Positions 24,404-33,596 of a stretch of DNA of 43,666 bases are shown one piece after another. The position numbers and the translations under genes were made by a program. This DNA comes from Opitutales bacterium (GTDB lineage Bacteria; Verrucomicrobiota; Verrucomicrobiia; Opitutales; Seribacteraceae), in contig JAOFTV010000015.1 of assembly GCA_028045305.1 (NCBI GenBank), forward strand, positions 1 to 43,666. The letters run 5' to 3'. The notes beneath the pieces are model-generated. The model was not told the DNA's origin. It saw only the letters and a program-made list of their open reading frames with translations, and made no database searches. Each line of letters begins with the position of its first letter. Position 1 is the stretch's first letter.

Positions 24404-27400
24404 TTTTATTCGTAAATTGCAGGTAGAGTCCCGAGTGAACTTTTTCGGGCAGGCTTTGCTTTCCGGAGTTTTAGGTTTTTTGGGGTGGGCTCTTTTACTT
24501 GTCCTGCTCGATTTATACGATGTTTTTTCGCCCATTCGTGAATCTGATGCTCTCATCTGGTTGGCTTTTGCAGCAGGGGTATCTGTACTGCTTTTTGTTA
24601 GTCTGTTTATTCGTGCATGGATGCGTCGTCCTTCCCTCAAGGAGTTAGCGGAAAAAGTGGAGTCTCAGAACCCTCAACTCAGGGATTCTCTAAATGCGGC
24701 CGTGGAAATTCATCAAAGCGAACAACTTCCAGGCGTGATGGAAAAACGCGTACTTTCGAAAGTTGCGAGTCATACAACAGCCATTCAATGGAATCGAGGG
24801 GTTCGCCAGGGCAGGGCGTTTTGGAACTTTCTTGCTTTTGGTTTTCTGGGTGGACTGCTTCTTTCTCTCTGGAACTTAAACCGCAGTCCCATGATCAAGG
24901 CGCAAGCCGATCTCTCGGGTCTGCCCGGCATTGTTCTTTATACTGCTCCCAGTGGATCGTCAGGAGAAACGCTGTTGGGACCCGATGCAGAATTTCGCAG
25001 AGGTATGGATGTTTCGATTTTTGCCGATATTAAACGCGGACATCGGGGTGAGAAACAGGCATGGGTAGAGGTGGATGGATCCTCAGATTCATCTATATTT
25101 GAAATGTTAACATCTTCCAACTCCTCGCGCATGGAATTTGTCGTTCCCGCGATTCGTGAGGAGGTGCGTTACCGAGTATACACTGCATCCATGGAAAGTT
25201 CATGGCACACCATCACCCCCTACGACCCTCCCCAGTTAGAGTTTGCTCATTGGAACATCCAACCCCCGGCCTATTTAAAACTCCCTAAAATTGTGCATCA
25301 AGGGTTTGGCTACCTTGAGGTTCCAGAAGGAAGCCAGATTCGCCTCGACCTTCGAGTACTTGAAAAACCTGAAAACCTGGATGCGGTTTTGCAATCCTCT
25401 GATGGTAATCACACACTTGATGCAGTCGGGCGGGTGACCTTCAGCCGGGAATTTATTCTCAGTCAGGAGTGGAGCGCGAAATTACTTCTTCGGGACCTGG
25501 ACAAGCCCGGGCGCCCACCAGTTGTGTATGACCCTGTTGTCTTGTCTCCCATTCCGGACGAGCCACCGGTTGTGGAGATTTCGTCGCCTGCACGGGACAT
25601 GGAACTCCCCTTTGATGCCGAGCCCTTACTCATTGATCTTTTTGCGGTGGACGATCATGGCATTGCTGATTTGCGTCTCCATATCTCACACGACGGAGTA
25701 AAGAAAGAGGATCCTCTTTTTGTTAATCCGGTAGAAAAAGAAAAAGCAGTGACTGGGATTCTTGATCTTAGTGATTTTCCATTGGCAGTCGGAGATGTGC
25801 TTACTTACATGGCTTTTGCTGCGGACAACCGGGAACCCGAAAGTCAGATCGCACGTTCTGAGGTCTACTTTATAGAAATTCTTCCCCCCGAAGGAGAAAC
25901 TAAGGAATCTGATTCCCAGGCTGGCGGAATGGATGGCGACACCAAGGAAATTCCAATCCGCCAATTTATAAATCGTACAAAACAGATTTTTCGGGATACT
26001 TATGATGCCATGCTCGAAGAGGGCACGGTTCGCCAGGATCAATCCCTTGCGATTTGTGCAGATTCTCTTGATCTGAAGCATGAGATGACCAAAACCTATG
26101 ATGAGTTTGCTGGGAAGTTTCCCATATCCAATGGAATTGATCTTGGGGAATTACTCAACGAAGCGACTTATCACATCGAGCAAACTGAAATCTATACGGG
26201 AGACTATCTTTTGGAGGAATCTCTTGAGTCCACTGAGCAGACCCTACGCAAGTTAGTGCAATTGTATGCTCTAATGCAGGAATTGGAAAAACAGAAAGCT
26301 AAGGGACAGGGACAAGCTAGTGAAAGTTCAGCTGAGGAAGGAGAACCTCAGGAAAACAACCAGACTGCTGAGAATTCAAAAGATCCATCCCGTCAATTGG
26401 AAGAACTTTCTAATCAACTTGAAAAACTTAAGGAATTACAAGGGAAACAAGATTCCTTGAATCAGCAAATGGGGCAGGCAGCCGGCAAGGGGCAGCGGGG
26501 TAAGCCCAACCAGGATTTGGCCGGTAAACAGGAAGATATTAGACAGGAGCTTGGGCAATTGCGTGACCAGCGATACGATAATTCCGGGAAACTTGGAGAT
26601 GTCTCTGAATTGGAGCAGGCGGGCAGGGAAATGAAGGAAGGTGCGGGCGATCTGCGCCGTGATCAACCACGCGAGGCACAACCACACGGCGAACTTGCCT
26701 CAGATGCCCTTGGACAGGCGATCTCCAGGGTCGAGGGGGAAATGGCTGGAATTGCTGCCGAAATGGTGGAGAAATTGACTCAGCAAGCAAAACAACTTGG
26801 AAAGGGGCAGGGTAACCTTCGCCAAAAAACAGATAATGCTCAGGGTGGTCAGGGTGAGCGCCTACGCGAGGAACAGGATAGTTTGAACGGTGGGTTGGAA
26901 AAATTGTTGGATGAAATTGATCGAACCGCTCGCTCACTAGGTAAGCACAAAGAAGAGGCAATGGAAGATTTGCTTAAATCCATGAGAGATGCCCAAGAAA
27001 ATGGAATGAATCGGGCCGGAAAGCAGGCATCGAATGCCCTGCTTTACGATGCCTTCCCTCAAGCTTCCAAGCAGCAACAGAAAATGGAAAATGGGTTGGA
27101 GCAGTTGGGCAATGATTTGCAGGGAGTCGAAGATAAACTTCTCCATGGGGATAGTGCCGAACTTTCCGAATTGGCGGAACACTTGGAGGGTATGAAGCAG
27201 GAAGGCCAGGGTTTGGGTGATGAACAATTTCGTGAGTCTAACAAGGAGGCAGCTCGCCTAGTTGGCAACTTAGCGGATTCAGATTCCGATGAGAGGTTGC
27301 TCAACCTCTCTCGTATGTTCGAGGAGTCTGCCTTCTCCGAAGATACGCTCAACGGCAGGTCTCTTTCATCGGGAGCAGTTCAACAGGCAAGTGGTTTAGT

Positions 27401-27527
27401 CGAACAATTTCTCTGGCAAAAAGCTGTGGAGGAAAGACTTTTACGAAACCATCAGTCCACCCGTGCCCCTGCCCGTTATCGTAAGCAGGTCGAGGAGTAC
27501 TTTCGCCGGATTGCCGAGGGTAAATGA
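24396..27527 (+). CDS. DUF4175-like membrane protein with long coiled coil
   Basis: This 1043-residue protein has three membrane helices in the first 160 residues (about 18-42, 50-70 and 142-160). Several beta-rich, probably periplasmic domains follow (to about residue 490). Next comes a region of roughly 500 residues very rich in Gln, Glu, Lys and Gly with strong coiled-coil character (QLEELSNQLEKLKELQGKQDS). It ends with a conserved-looking RAPARYRKQVEEYFRRIAEG. This architecture matches the DUF4175 family, found next to moxR/DUF58/vWA genes. It overlaps the preceding gene by eight bases and the next by four. The role is unknown; a filamentous periplasmic or membrane-spanning scaffold is plausible. 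Confidence 0.75.
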   Translation: MPDFIRKLQVESRVNFFGQALLSGVLGFLGWALLLVLLDLYDVFSPIRESDALIWLAFAAGVSVLLFVSLFIRAWMRRPSLKELAEKVESQNPQLRDSLNAAVEIHQSEQLPGVMEKRVLSKVASHTTAIQWNRGVRQGRAFWNFLAFGFLGGLLLSLWNLNRSPMIKAQADLSGLPGIVLYTAPSGSSGETLLGPDAEFRRGMDVSIFADIKRGHRGEKQAWVEVDGSSDSSIFEMLTSSNSSRMEFVVPAIREEVRYRVYTASMESSWHTITPYDPPQLEFAHWNIQPPAYLKLPKIVHQGFGYLEVPEGSQIRLDLRVLEKPENLDAVLQSSDGNHTLDAVGRVTFSREFILSQEWSAKLLLRDLDKPGRPPVVYDPVVLSPIPDEPPVVEISSPARDMELPFDAEPLLIDLFAVDDHGIADLRLHISHDGVKKEDPLFVNPVEKEKAVTGILDLSDFPLAVGDVLTYMAFAADNREPESQIARSEVYFIEILPPEGETKESDSQAGGMDGDTKEIPIRQFINRTKQIFRDTYDAMLEEGTVRQDQSLAICADSLDLKHEMTKTYDEFAGKFPISNGIDLGELLNEATYHIEQTEIYTGDYLLEESLESTEQTLRKLVQLYALMQELEKQKAKGQGQASESSAEEGEPQENNQTAENSKDPSRQLEELSNQLEKLKELQGKQDSLNQQMGQAAGKGQRGKPNQDLAGKQEDIRQELGQLRDQRYDNSGKLGDVSELEQAGREMKEGAGDLRRDQPREAQPHGELASDALGQAISRVEGEMAGIAAEMVEKLTQQAKQLGKGQGNLRQKTDNAQGGQGERLREEQDSLNGGLEKLLDEIDRTARSLGKHKEEAMEDLLKSMRDAQENGMNRAGKQASNALLYDAFPQASKQQQKMENGLEQLGNDLQGVEDKLLHGDSAELSELAEHLEGMKQEGQGLGDEQFRESNKEAARLVGNLADSDSDERLLNLSRMFEESAFSEDTLNGRSLSSGAVQQASGLVEQFLWQKAVEERLLRNHQSTRAPARYRKQVEEYFRRIAEGK

Positions 27528-29701
27528 TTATGGAAATGCTTGGTTTCGACTGGCCGTTTTCTCCTAATTGGCTGTGGGGTGGGGGACTTACTCTGCTTGC
27601 CGTTCTTGCCTGGCATGGTCGCTTACTTTTTTCCGCGACCACCAGAGCAGATGCGTGGAAGTTTTTGGTATTAAGGGCATTATTCGGTATCCTCCTTCTT
27701 TTTCTTATTGCCCGGCCTTTTCTTGAAAGTTCGCAACCCGATTCCTCTTCCGTTAGGGTAGTTTCCTTGGTCGATTTTTCAGGTAGTATGAATCAACTTG
27801 ATTCGGCGGGTGCCCAAAAGAGGATTATTCAGGCACGAGATCATTTGGATTTAAGAAGACCAGATACTTGGATTAACCATATGCGCCAGTCCTTTGGGTT
27901 GGTTCAAAGACTTGGGTTTTCAGGTGAAGATGTTTTTTCAATTCGGGAAAACTCTTGGACCCTTCCTGAATCGGGCAAATCCACTCATCTGGGTTCGGCT
28001 TTACTCGAAGTACTTGAGGATGAACATTCCCTTGCCCTTGCAGGAGTCACCTTATTTTCTGATGGACGTAATAATCAGGGAATTTCTCCATTGGAAGTGG
28101 CCGAACGGTATCGGGAGATGGGAGTTCCCGTTAATGTGGTTGGGGTGGGCCGTGTAAAAGACCAAGGAAATTTGTCTATTCGTTTCGTGGACGCTCCTGC
28201 TCAGTCAAAAGCCAAAGAGGAACTAGTATTAACGGCTGAGGTTTCAAATGCCTACAATTCGGCTTCTTCTAATATTGCCCGTTTGCTTGAGGACGAAAAG
28301 GTTTTACAGGAAATTCCTTTCACCTTGGGGGTGGATGAATCGAGGAAATTGAAATTTTCTCCCCTGACCCCTGACCGCCCGGGGCGTCGAAATTACCGGG
28401 TTTTCATTGATCCCCTCGATGGCGATGATGATCCATCGGACGACTCCGATGTCCGATCGGTGATGATACTGGAACCTGATCTTTTTTCCGCCCTTTATCT
28501 ATCCAACCAAGCACGCCCACTCTATCCATTTTTGAAACGTTCTCTTGGGGTTGAGAAATTTCAATTGAGTTCGCTCATTCGTTTAGGAGAAGAAACCTTT
28601 CACGCCCGCGGCGAAAACCTGTCGCCTGAAGGATATCCTAATGATCCTGAATTTTGGATGCAGTACGATGTTGTCCTACTCGATCTTGAATGCTTAAACG
28701 AGCTTAACGCCAGTCTTATAGGTTCTTTAAAACAGTATGTGAGGAAGCGTGGAGGAGGATTACTCACTTTCGGTTCTCCGGATGGGGTTAGGGAAAAACT
28801 TGGCGGTGTTTTTCCCGCTTTGTCATATGAAGAGACGCGGGCTAAACAGGCACTATCATTGGAAGTTTTACCAGACCCTCTTTTTAGCAATCGCAAAGGG
28901 GTGAACCAGTGGAAATCATTTCTTCCTGGGAATATGCCTGCATTTTTGGTCACTGAAAAAAACCCAGCATCATTGGGAGTGGTTGGCTTGAGGTCGAATT
29001 TTGAACGGTCTGCTCTAGTCCTTCAAGCCTATGGATCAGGTAAGGTGGCATACTGGGGATCAGTTCACGATTGGAAGCGTGCATTAATCAATGAGGATAG
29101 AGCCAAAGAGTTTTCTGCCTTTTGGCAGGGATTGGTTGAATGGTTGGGGTCGGGATCGGTGGAACGAATTCGTTTACCTAAGAGCCACAAACCATCTCCT
29201 CGTGGAGAATTGGTTTCTTTGAGTCTTGAGGCATTGGGTTCAGACTTTGAACCTTCTCTTGATGCCTTGGTGGAGGCCAATGTTTCCGGCCCAGATGATT
29301 TTTCACATCGCCTGCAATTGTTTCCACAAAGCGGCAGGGTCGGATCATATTTTGGTGAATTCCGTCCATCCTTACCCGGATCCTACCGAGTGTCTTACCG
29401 CTTACGCTTTCCGGATGGTGAAACTCTTGAGAAAAGCTCATACCTGCGGGTTGAGGAGCTTGGTTTGGAAGCAAAAGATCACAGGTATGCGGAGAGGGAT
29501 CTGCGCATGTTGGCAAATTTAACCGGGGGTAAGTTCATTCACCTTTCCGAGATGAGCAGCGATTGGAAGCCGGTACTTTCGGACTCCTTGCCCACCCTTA
29601 AAAGAAGAAATGACCTCGCCAATTCCTGGCCCCTTTTCCTGGCTTTGTTTCTTGCCGCTGGTATGGAGTGGATTTGGCGAAGAAAAGGAGGTTTAAGGTG
29701 A
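27524..29701 (+). CDS. Membrane vWA protein with amidotransferase-like domain
   Basis: This 725-residue protein has two N-terminal membrane helices (about 15-33 and 46-63). A vWA domain follows with MIDAS DFSGS (residues 84-88) and a later SDGRNN segment. A beta-rich middle leads to a region near residues 375-440 (QYDVVLLDLE, YVRKRGGGLLTFGS) that resembles the class I glutamine-amidotransferase-like fold without a clear catalytic triad. The C-terminal helix (WPLFLALFLAAGMEWIWRR) returns to the membrane. It shares the layout of the BatA-like protein two genes upstream, so the operon has two vWA membrane subunits. It starts within the stop of the previous gene (ATGA). Confidence 0.83.
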   Translation: MIMEMLGFDWPFSPNWLWGGGLTLLAVLAWHGRLLFSATTRADAWKFLVLRALFGILLLFLIARPFLESSQPDSSSVRVVSLVDFSGSMNQLDSAGAQKRIIQARDHLDLRRPDTWINHMRQSFGLVQRLGFSGEDVFSIRENSWTLPESGKSTHLGSALLEVLEDEHSLALAGVTLFSDGRNNQGISPLEVAERYREMGVPVNVVGVGRVKDQGNLSIRFVDAPAQSKAKEELVLTAEVSNAYNSASSNIARLLEDEKVLQEIPFTLGVDESRKLKFSPLTPDRPGRRNYRVFIDPLDGDDDPSDDSDVRSVMILEPDLFSALYLSNQARPLYPFLKRSLGVEKFQLSSLIRLGEETFHARGENLSPEGYPNDPEFWMQYDVVLLDLECLNELNASLIGSLKQYVRKRGGGLLTFGSPDGVREKLGGVFPALSYEETRAKQALSLEVLPDPLFSNRKGVNQWKSFLPGNMPAFLVTEKNPASLGVVGLRSNFERSALVLQAYGSGKVAYWGSVHDWKRALINEDRAKEFSAFWQGLVEWLGSGSVERIRLPKSHKPSPRGELVSLSLEALGSDFEPSLDALVEANVSGPDDFSHRLQLFPQSGRVGSYFGEFRPSLPGSYRVSYRLRFPDGETLEKSSYLRVEELGLEAKDHRYAERDLRMLANLTGGKFIHLSEMSSDWKPVLSDSLPTLKRRNDLANSWPLFLALFLAAGMEWIWRRKGGLR
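29685..29691 (+). promoter_or_regulatory. Shine-Dalgarno deciding the HEAT-repeat gene start
   Basis: AAGGAGG lies inside the end of the preceding gene, six bases before GTG 29698. It rules out the upstream GTG at 29668 as the main start and implies translational coupling. Confidence 0.65.
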
Positions 29702-31281
29702 AGGATTGTAGAGTTGTATATTGTCTGCTTGCATTATCTATCTTTTCCAAAGGTGGGGCACAACCGACTCAAACAGTTGCAGAAGAATTCCTGAAGGTGG
29801 AAAGCAACCAATCAATTTCCTCAGGAGTGCCGGTTCGCACATCTATCGATCAGACCCTGGAAATTGCATCTCAGAAATTACTATCGGGTGAGGAAAGCGA
29901 GCGTGTGGCCGCAGCTAAACTTTTAGGTAAATATTCCTTACGCAATTCAAGTTTGTTGTTGATTGGAGCCTTGGATGACCCCAGTCCTCTGGTCCGTCGG
30001 GCTGCCCTAGTCTCCTTAGTCGAGCACTACAATAATGGACAAATCATTTACGAAGCTGCACTGGTAGAAAAGATCTACGCAAGGTTGGGGGATTCTGATG
30101 TGGAGGTTAGACGGGAGGTATCGGCACTTATACCAAGGCTCGTACCTGGGCTCTTACAATCTGGTATGGAAAAGTTGGAAATCAACGGGCGTGTGGTCTA
30201 TGGCTCTAGGCATGGCAAACTACGCCCTGATCTTGATAAATTGACCCAGGATGCACTCCTTGATTCCGACTCAATCGTTCGTCAAAACCTGTTGAGAAAT
30301 CATTTTTCCTTACGCCTACAAATTCATCCAGCAACCATGGTAGCTTTGCTTGAGGACAAAGACTCCCGGGTGCTTTTAGTCGCCCTTGATCAGGTTCGTA
30401 TTTACGGAAGAATACCGGGAATTTTCGAGCAGGTCAAAAAATTGGCAATTCACCCAGAACTAGGAGTGCGTGCAAAAGTCTTGCAAGTCTCACGTAACTT
30501 AAGCCGTTCCTATCCGCTTTACCGTGATGTCCTCAGAGTTTTATTGAATGATGGCAATCGGGGGTTGGCTGCTCAGTCTGCCGTGGAGCTTGCCCGGTTG
30601 GGTGATTCTTTATCTGCCAAAACCGTACGCATGATTTCTGCGTATTTACTTTCAGTTCAAGGATTGGACGAGTTTTCAGAAAAGGTATTTAATGGATTAT
30701 CCGCCCTCGGCCCCAATAGCACTGAGGTTTACCGGGAACTTACTGAGCATCCAAGTGGCCGATTAAGGGCTGTTGCATGGCAGAATTATCTCACCCAAAC
30801 AAAAGGATGGAAGGATGCAAAAATTTGGCTGCCCGCAACCAAGGACCGCGATTCCGAGGTGAGGCAACTCGCCCTTGGGGCGATTCGGGGCAGAGTCGAA
30901 CAGTTAGGGGAGGATGATCTAAATTCTTTGATTGAAAGCCGCTATAAGGATGTCCGGGCCTTTGCTGCCGAATGCCTGCTGGTGGTGGAATTAAAAATTG
31001 TAGAAAATATGTTTTTGGAACTTTTGATAGATGAGGATGGACTGGTTAGAACCACTACCTTGCGAGTCTTGGCAAAGCGGCGTGTTTCCGGTTGGATGAA
31101 GGTACATATCCGCTCCTTGCTTGATCCAAATTACGCCATACAGCGTGCGGCAATGGATGGGTTGCTGAGCGAGTCCAAGGTCGGAGTCCCGGCATTGTTG
31201 GATTTTGTACGTGCACATCCCACGGAAAGTATAAGTTCTTTGGCTCGTCAGGAATTACAGCGTCTCGGTTACCGACCATGA
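29698..31281 (+). CDS. Exported HEAT-repeat protein
   Basis: This is a protein of about 527 residues with a signal peptide (first 22 residues). It is followed by at least eight HEAT-type helical repeats, for example ERVAAAKLLGKYSL, SPLVRRAALVSLVEHY, DVEVRREVSALIPRL, DSEVRQLALGAIRGR and LVRTTTLRVLAKRR. HEAT repeats are protein-binding solenoids, so this is likely a periplasmic adaptor for the vWA proteins. The frame is open to a GTG at 29668, but AAGGAGG at 29685-29691 points to GTG 29698, six bases downstream. That GTG overlaps the previous TGA (GTGA). The stop overlaps the next start (ATGA). Confidence 0.85.
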   Translation: MKDCRVVYCLLALSIFSKGGAQPTQTVAEEFLKVESNQSISSGVPVRTSIDQTLEIASQKLLSGEESERVAAAKLLGKYSLRNSSLLLIGALDDPSPLVRRAALVSLVEHYNNGQIIYEAALVEKIYARLGDSDVEVRREVSALIPRLVPGLLQSGMEKLEINGRVVYGSRHGKLRPDLDKLTQDALLDSDSIVRQNLLRNHFSLRLQIHPATMVALLEDKDSRVLLVALDQVRIYGRIPGIFEQVKKLAIHPELGVRAKVLQVSRNLSRSYPLYRDVLRVLLNDGNRGLAAQSAVELARLGDSLSAKTVRMISAYLLSVQGLDEFSEKVFNGLSALGPNSTEVYRELTEHPSGRLRAVAWQNYLTQTKGWKDAKIWLPATKDRDSEVRQLALGAIRGRVEQLGEDDLNSLIESRYKDVRAFAAECLLVVELKIVENMFLELLIDEDGLVRTTTLRVLAKRRVSGWMKVHIRSLLDPNYAIQRAAMDGLLSESKVGVPALLDFVRAHPTESISSLARQELQRLGYRP

Positions 31282-32276
31282 AAAAATATATTTGCATACT
31301 TCTAGGATTGATAAGCGGTGTCAGTGCAGTAGTCGGATCGGATGAATGGTCAGGTTCCTCTGATCTTGCCAGCATTCGGGTTATGCAACTTCGCAGAGAC
31401 GGAGGCAATCGAATCCGTTACCCCGATGCCTTGCCCAGTTTGCTCGAATTAATGAATGAACAAGCCCGCGTGGGCTTTGATCCAGACCCTCTTTTTATTG
31501 ATACCCTGACGGACGGACGACTGTTTGATAACCCCATACTTTATTTGAATTGCGACGAGCTTCCGAATTTTGATTTCTCCCCGGAGGAAAACGAGGCCCT
31601 TCGGCGCTACCTAAAGCTAGGTGGCTTTCTTTACCTCGATGCAGGCATTAAGGCATCTTTCTTGGGTGCTGATATGGGACATAGCTACGCTGCATGGGAA
31701 GAACGACCGGAAGTTAGGGAATGGTTTGCCCAGCTTTTTCCTGAAAGTTTATTTTCTCCTTTACCCAGAAATCATGAAATTTTTCGTACCTTTTACAAAG
31801 GATTGCCGGACAATGAATATTTGCGTTTGGAAGAGAACCAAAAAAGGTTACCGGATACCGTACTTACTTTTGTTGAACAGGAAAAATGGCCTCAGGCCAC
31901 CTATTCCTTTGTGGGTATGAAAGTTAATGGCCGCTTGGCCTGTGTCGCCTCACCTATATGTGCCATGGGGTGGGGGAGAGATGAATTTGGATCATGGGTT
32001 CCCCCTATATCTTTTCGTATTCGTGAATCAGCTGAGGATTTTGACGAAACCCTGAAACTTGCTTCTTTTCAGGGAAAAACCTATGAGGTTACTCGTGAGG
32101 ACGGCCTCAAAGATATCATTTATACTATCCCTGGAAAGCGACCACTTTGGGTAAGGGAGCCCACGGAACGATGGAGGATTTTCAAATACTATTCGGGCGA
32201 GGAAATTAGTGATTATGCACACTCTTTTTATGCCCGCTTGGGAATGAATGTTTTTCTTTATGCCTTGCTAAACTAG
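31278..32276 (+). CDS. Secreted DUF4159 protein
   Basis: This 332-residue protein has a signal peptide (residues 1-20). The DUF4159 domain occupies most of the chain, recognisable from NPILYLNCDELPNFDFS and LRRYLKLGGFLYLDAG, which resemble a GATase-like Rossmann fold. The function of DUF4159 is unknown. In alphaproteobacteria the domain is usually fused behind a BatA-type membrane module; here it is a separate exported protein in the same operon. The ATG overlaps the HEAT gene stop by four bases. The next gene starts 26 bases later. Confidence 0.87.
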   Translation: MKKYICILLGLISGVSAVVGSDEWSGSSDLASIRVMQLRRDGGNRIRYPDALPSLLELMNEQARVGFDPDPLFIDTLTDGRLFDNPILYLNCDELPNFDFSPEENEALRRYLKLGGFLYLDAGIKASFLGADMGHSYAAWEERPEVREWFAQLFPESLFSPLPRNHEIFRTFYKGLPDNEYLRLEENQKRLPDTVLTFVEQEKWPQATYSFVGMKVNGRLACVASPICAMGWGRDEFGSWVPPISFRIRESAEDFDETLKLASFQGKTYEVTREDGLKDIIYTIPGKRPLWVREPTERWRIFKYYSGEEISDYAHSFYARLGMNVFLYALLN

Positions 32277-32302
32277 ACGGTTTTACGATTTCCTCGAAGA
32301 GA

Positions 32303-32722
32303 ATGAAGGAAGAAGACATATTCCCAACTCCCCCGGAAGCACCTGCACCGACCCTTTGGCAACGGTTGACCGGATCGATTTATTTCTGGTGGATGCTAGC
32401 CTTTGTACTAATGGGATTGGCTGTAATTATGTTCACTTCCCAATGTTCAACTGATGCGATGAATTTCCCTCAGTCCAATGTCAAAGACTTGGACACTCTG
32501 CCATTCGTTGATCAAGACACGGAATTGCAACAAAGAGCGGATGGATTGTGGTACAAATTGGAACAGGATATTCCTTTTGAAGGAATCGCAGTAACTTTTT
32601 ACAAGAATGGGAAAAAGAAAACCCGTACCCAATTTAAGGAAGGTTTTGCTTATGGATTGATTGAGGAATGGGATGCCAATGGGTCTAGCCTGGGGCCCAA
32701 GTTTAAGGGAGAATTTAAATAA
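32303..32722 (+). CDS. Small membrane protein with MORN-like C-terminus
   Basis: This 139-residue protein has a short proline-rich cytoplasmic start, one membrane helix (residues about 27-46) and an extracytoplasmic tail. The last 45 residues read FEGIAVTFYKNGKKKTRTQF and GLIEEWDANGSSLGPKFKGEFK. This resembles the short YwqK/MORN_2-type repeats (two copies), which bind lipids or proteins. It is the last gene of the MoxR/vWA array; the 26-base gap before it makes membership likely but not certain. It converges on the EI24-like gene with nine bases between stops and no visible terminator. Confidence 0.65.
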   Translation: MKEEDIFPTPPEAPAPTLWQRLTGSIYFWWMLAFVLMGLAVIMFTSQCSTDAMNFPQSNVKDLDTLPFVDQDTELQQRADGLWYKLEQDIPFEGIAVTFYKNGKKKTRTQFKEGFAYGLIEEWDANGSSLGPKFKGEFK

Positions 32723-32731
32723 TCTGACAGG

Positions 32732-33463
32732 TTACTCGCTTGAATATGGTGGTTTCAATTGGCTGTGACTATTGTTGGTGTTTTTATTTGTACCAAGCCT
32801 TGCGTGGACCAAGGAGGCTCCCAGTACCAGAGGTGCAACCAGGTTGACCAGAGGAAATGTCCAAAGGAAGGTAGCGATAGTCCCGTGTGCCAACCTGCCC
32901 GGCTTTTTTTGTCTGTTCTCGCGTGGCATGCGAAGTTCAATCAAATGTCCATATTCCCGGCCAAGTAGGTAACCGCCCAGTAAAAATTGCAAAACCAAGC
33001 CGACCGGAGGAATAAAATAACCAACGAGTAAAAGGGGGGAGGCTAGTAGGTATATAAAAAGACTCCAGGCAATGAAACGCAGGGAGGAAATGGTCGACTC
33101 GATCATTCCAGGTGGTTTGATCCAGGGAGCGTCGGGGTAATGAAGTTCCCGTACCGCATCGAGGGCATCATCAATGAAGATACCAAGAAAGGCGGCATAA
33201 ACACTGGCAAGGAAGAAATACCCAAGTACGCCAATAAAAAAAGTACCCACAACTACCGCAACTCCCTTGATCCATCCATCTGCCCAACTCATCCATCCAC
33301 TTAGGCTGTTGGAAAATGAATCAACTAGTTGAAAGAGGAAGGCACCACCAATCAAAATGGTTATAAAAATTGCCCCCAAACTGAGTAGCGTAGCCCATAA
33401 AATTGGTTTCCATAACCGTGGGTCAGAGAGTTGAGAAAAGGCTAATGAAAAGTCTCGAATCAT
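32732..33463 (-). CDS. EI24/CysZ-like membrane protein
   Basis: This 243-residue integral membrane protein has several long hydrophobic segments (about 25-50, 68-95, 128-165, 200-222). The middle LASVYAAFLGIFIDDALDAV and the later GREYGHLIELRMPRENR fit the EI24 domain family, which includes the sulfate transporter CysZ. No cysteine-biosynthesis gene is adjacent, so sulfate transport is not supported here; the substrate is unknown. It runs opposite to both flanking groups, and its start faces the topoisomerase promoter. Confidence 0.8.
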   Translation of the reverse strand: MIRDFSLAFSQLSDPRLWKPILWATLLSLGAIFITILIGGAFLFQLVDSFSNSLSGWMSWADGWIKGVAVVVGTFFIGVLGYFFLASVYAAFLGIFIDDALDAVRELHYPDAPWIKPPGMIESTISSLRFIAWSLFIYLLASPLLLVGYFIPPVGLVLQFLLGGYLLGREYGHLIELRMPRENRQKKPGRLAHGTIATFLWTFPLVNLVAPLVLGASLVHARLGTNKNTNNSHSQLKPPYSSE

Positions 33464-33503
33464 AAGAATTTTAAATTAGTATTACTTCTTGTTCGTTCGA
33501 ATT

Positions 33504-33531
33504 TTGGCAAGGTTTTTAAGATGAATATAAT
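33504..33531 (+). promoter_or_regulatory. Sigma-70-like promoter of the topoisomerase operon
   Basis: TTGGCA (33504-33509) is followed after 16 bases by a perfect TATAAT (33526-33531). Transcription would start near 33538, leaving a leader of about 60 bases before parE. It is the best promoter match I found in the window. Confidence 0.65.
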
Positions 33532-33596
33532 TTTCAAGTGGACAAGACAGGGGTTGCTTTTAATAAATTGAACTGTGGAAATGGATATTGGGAAAA

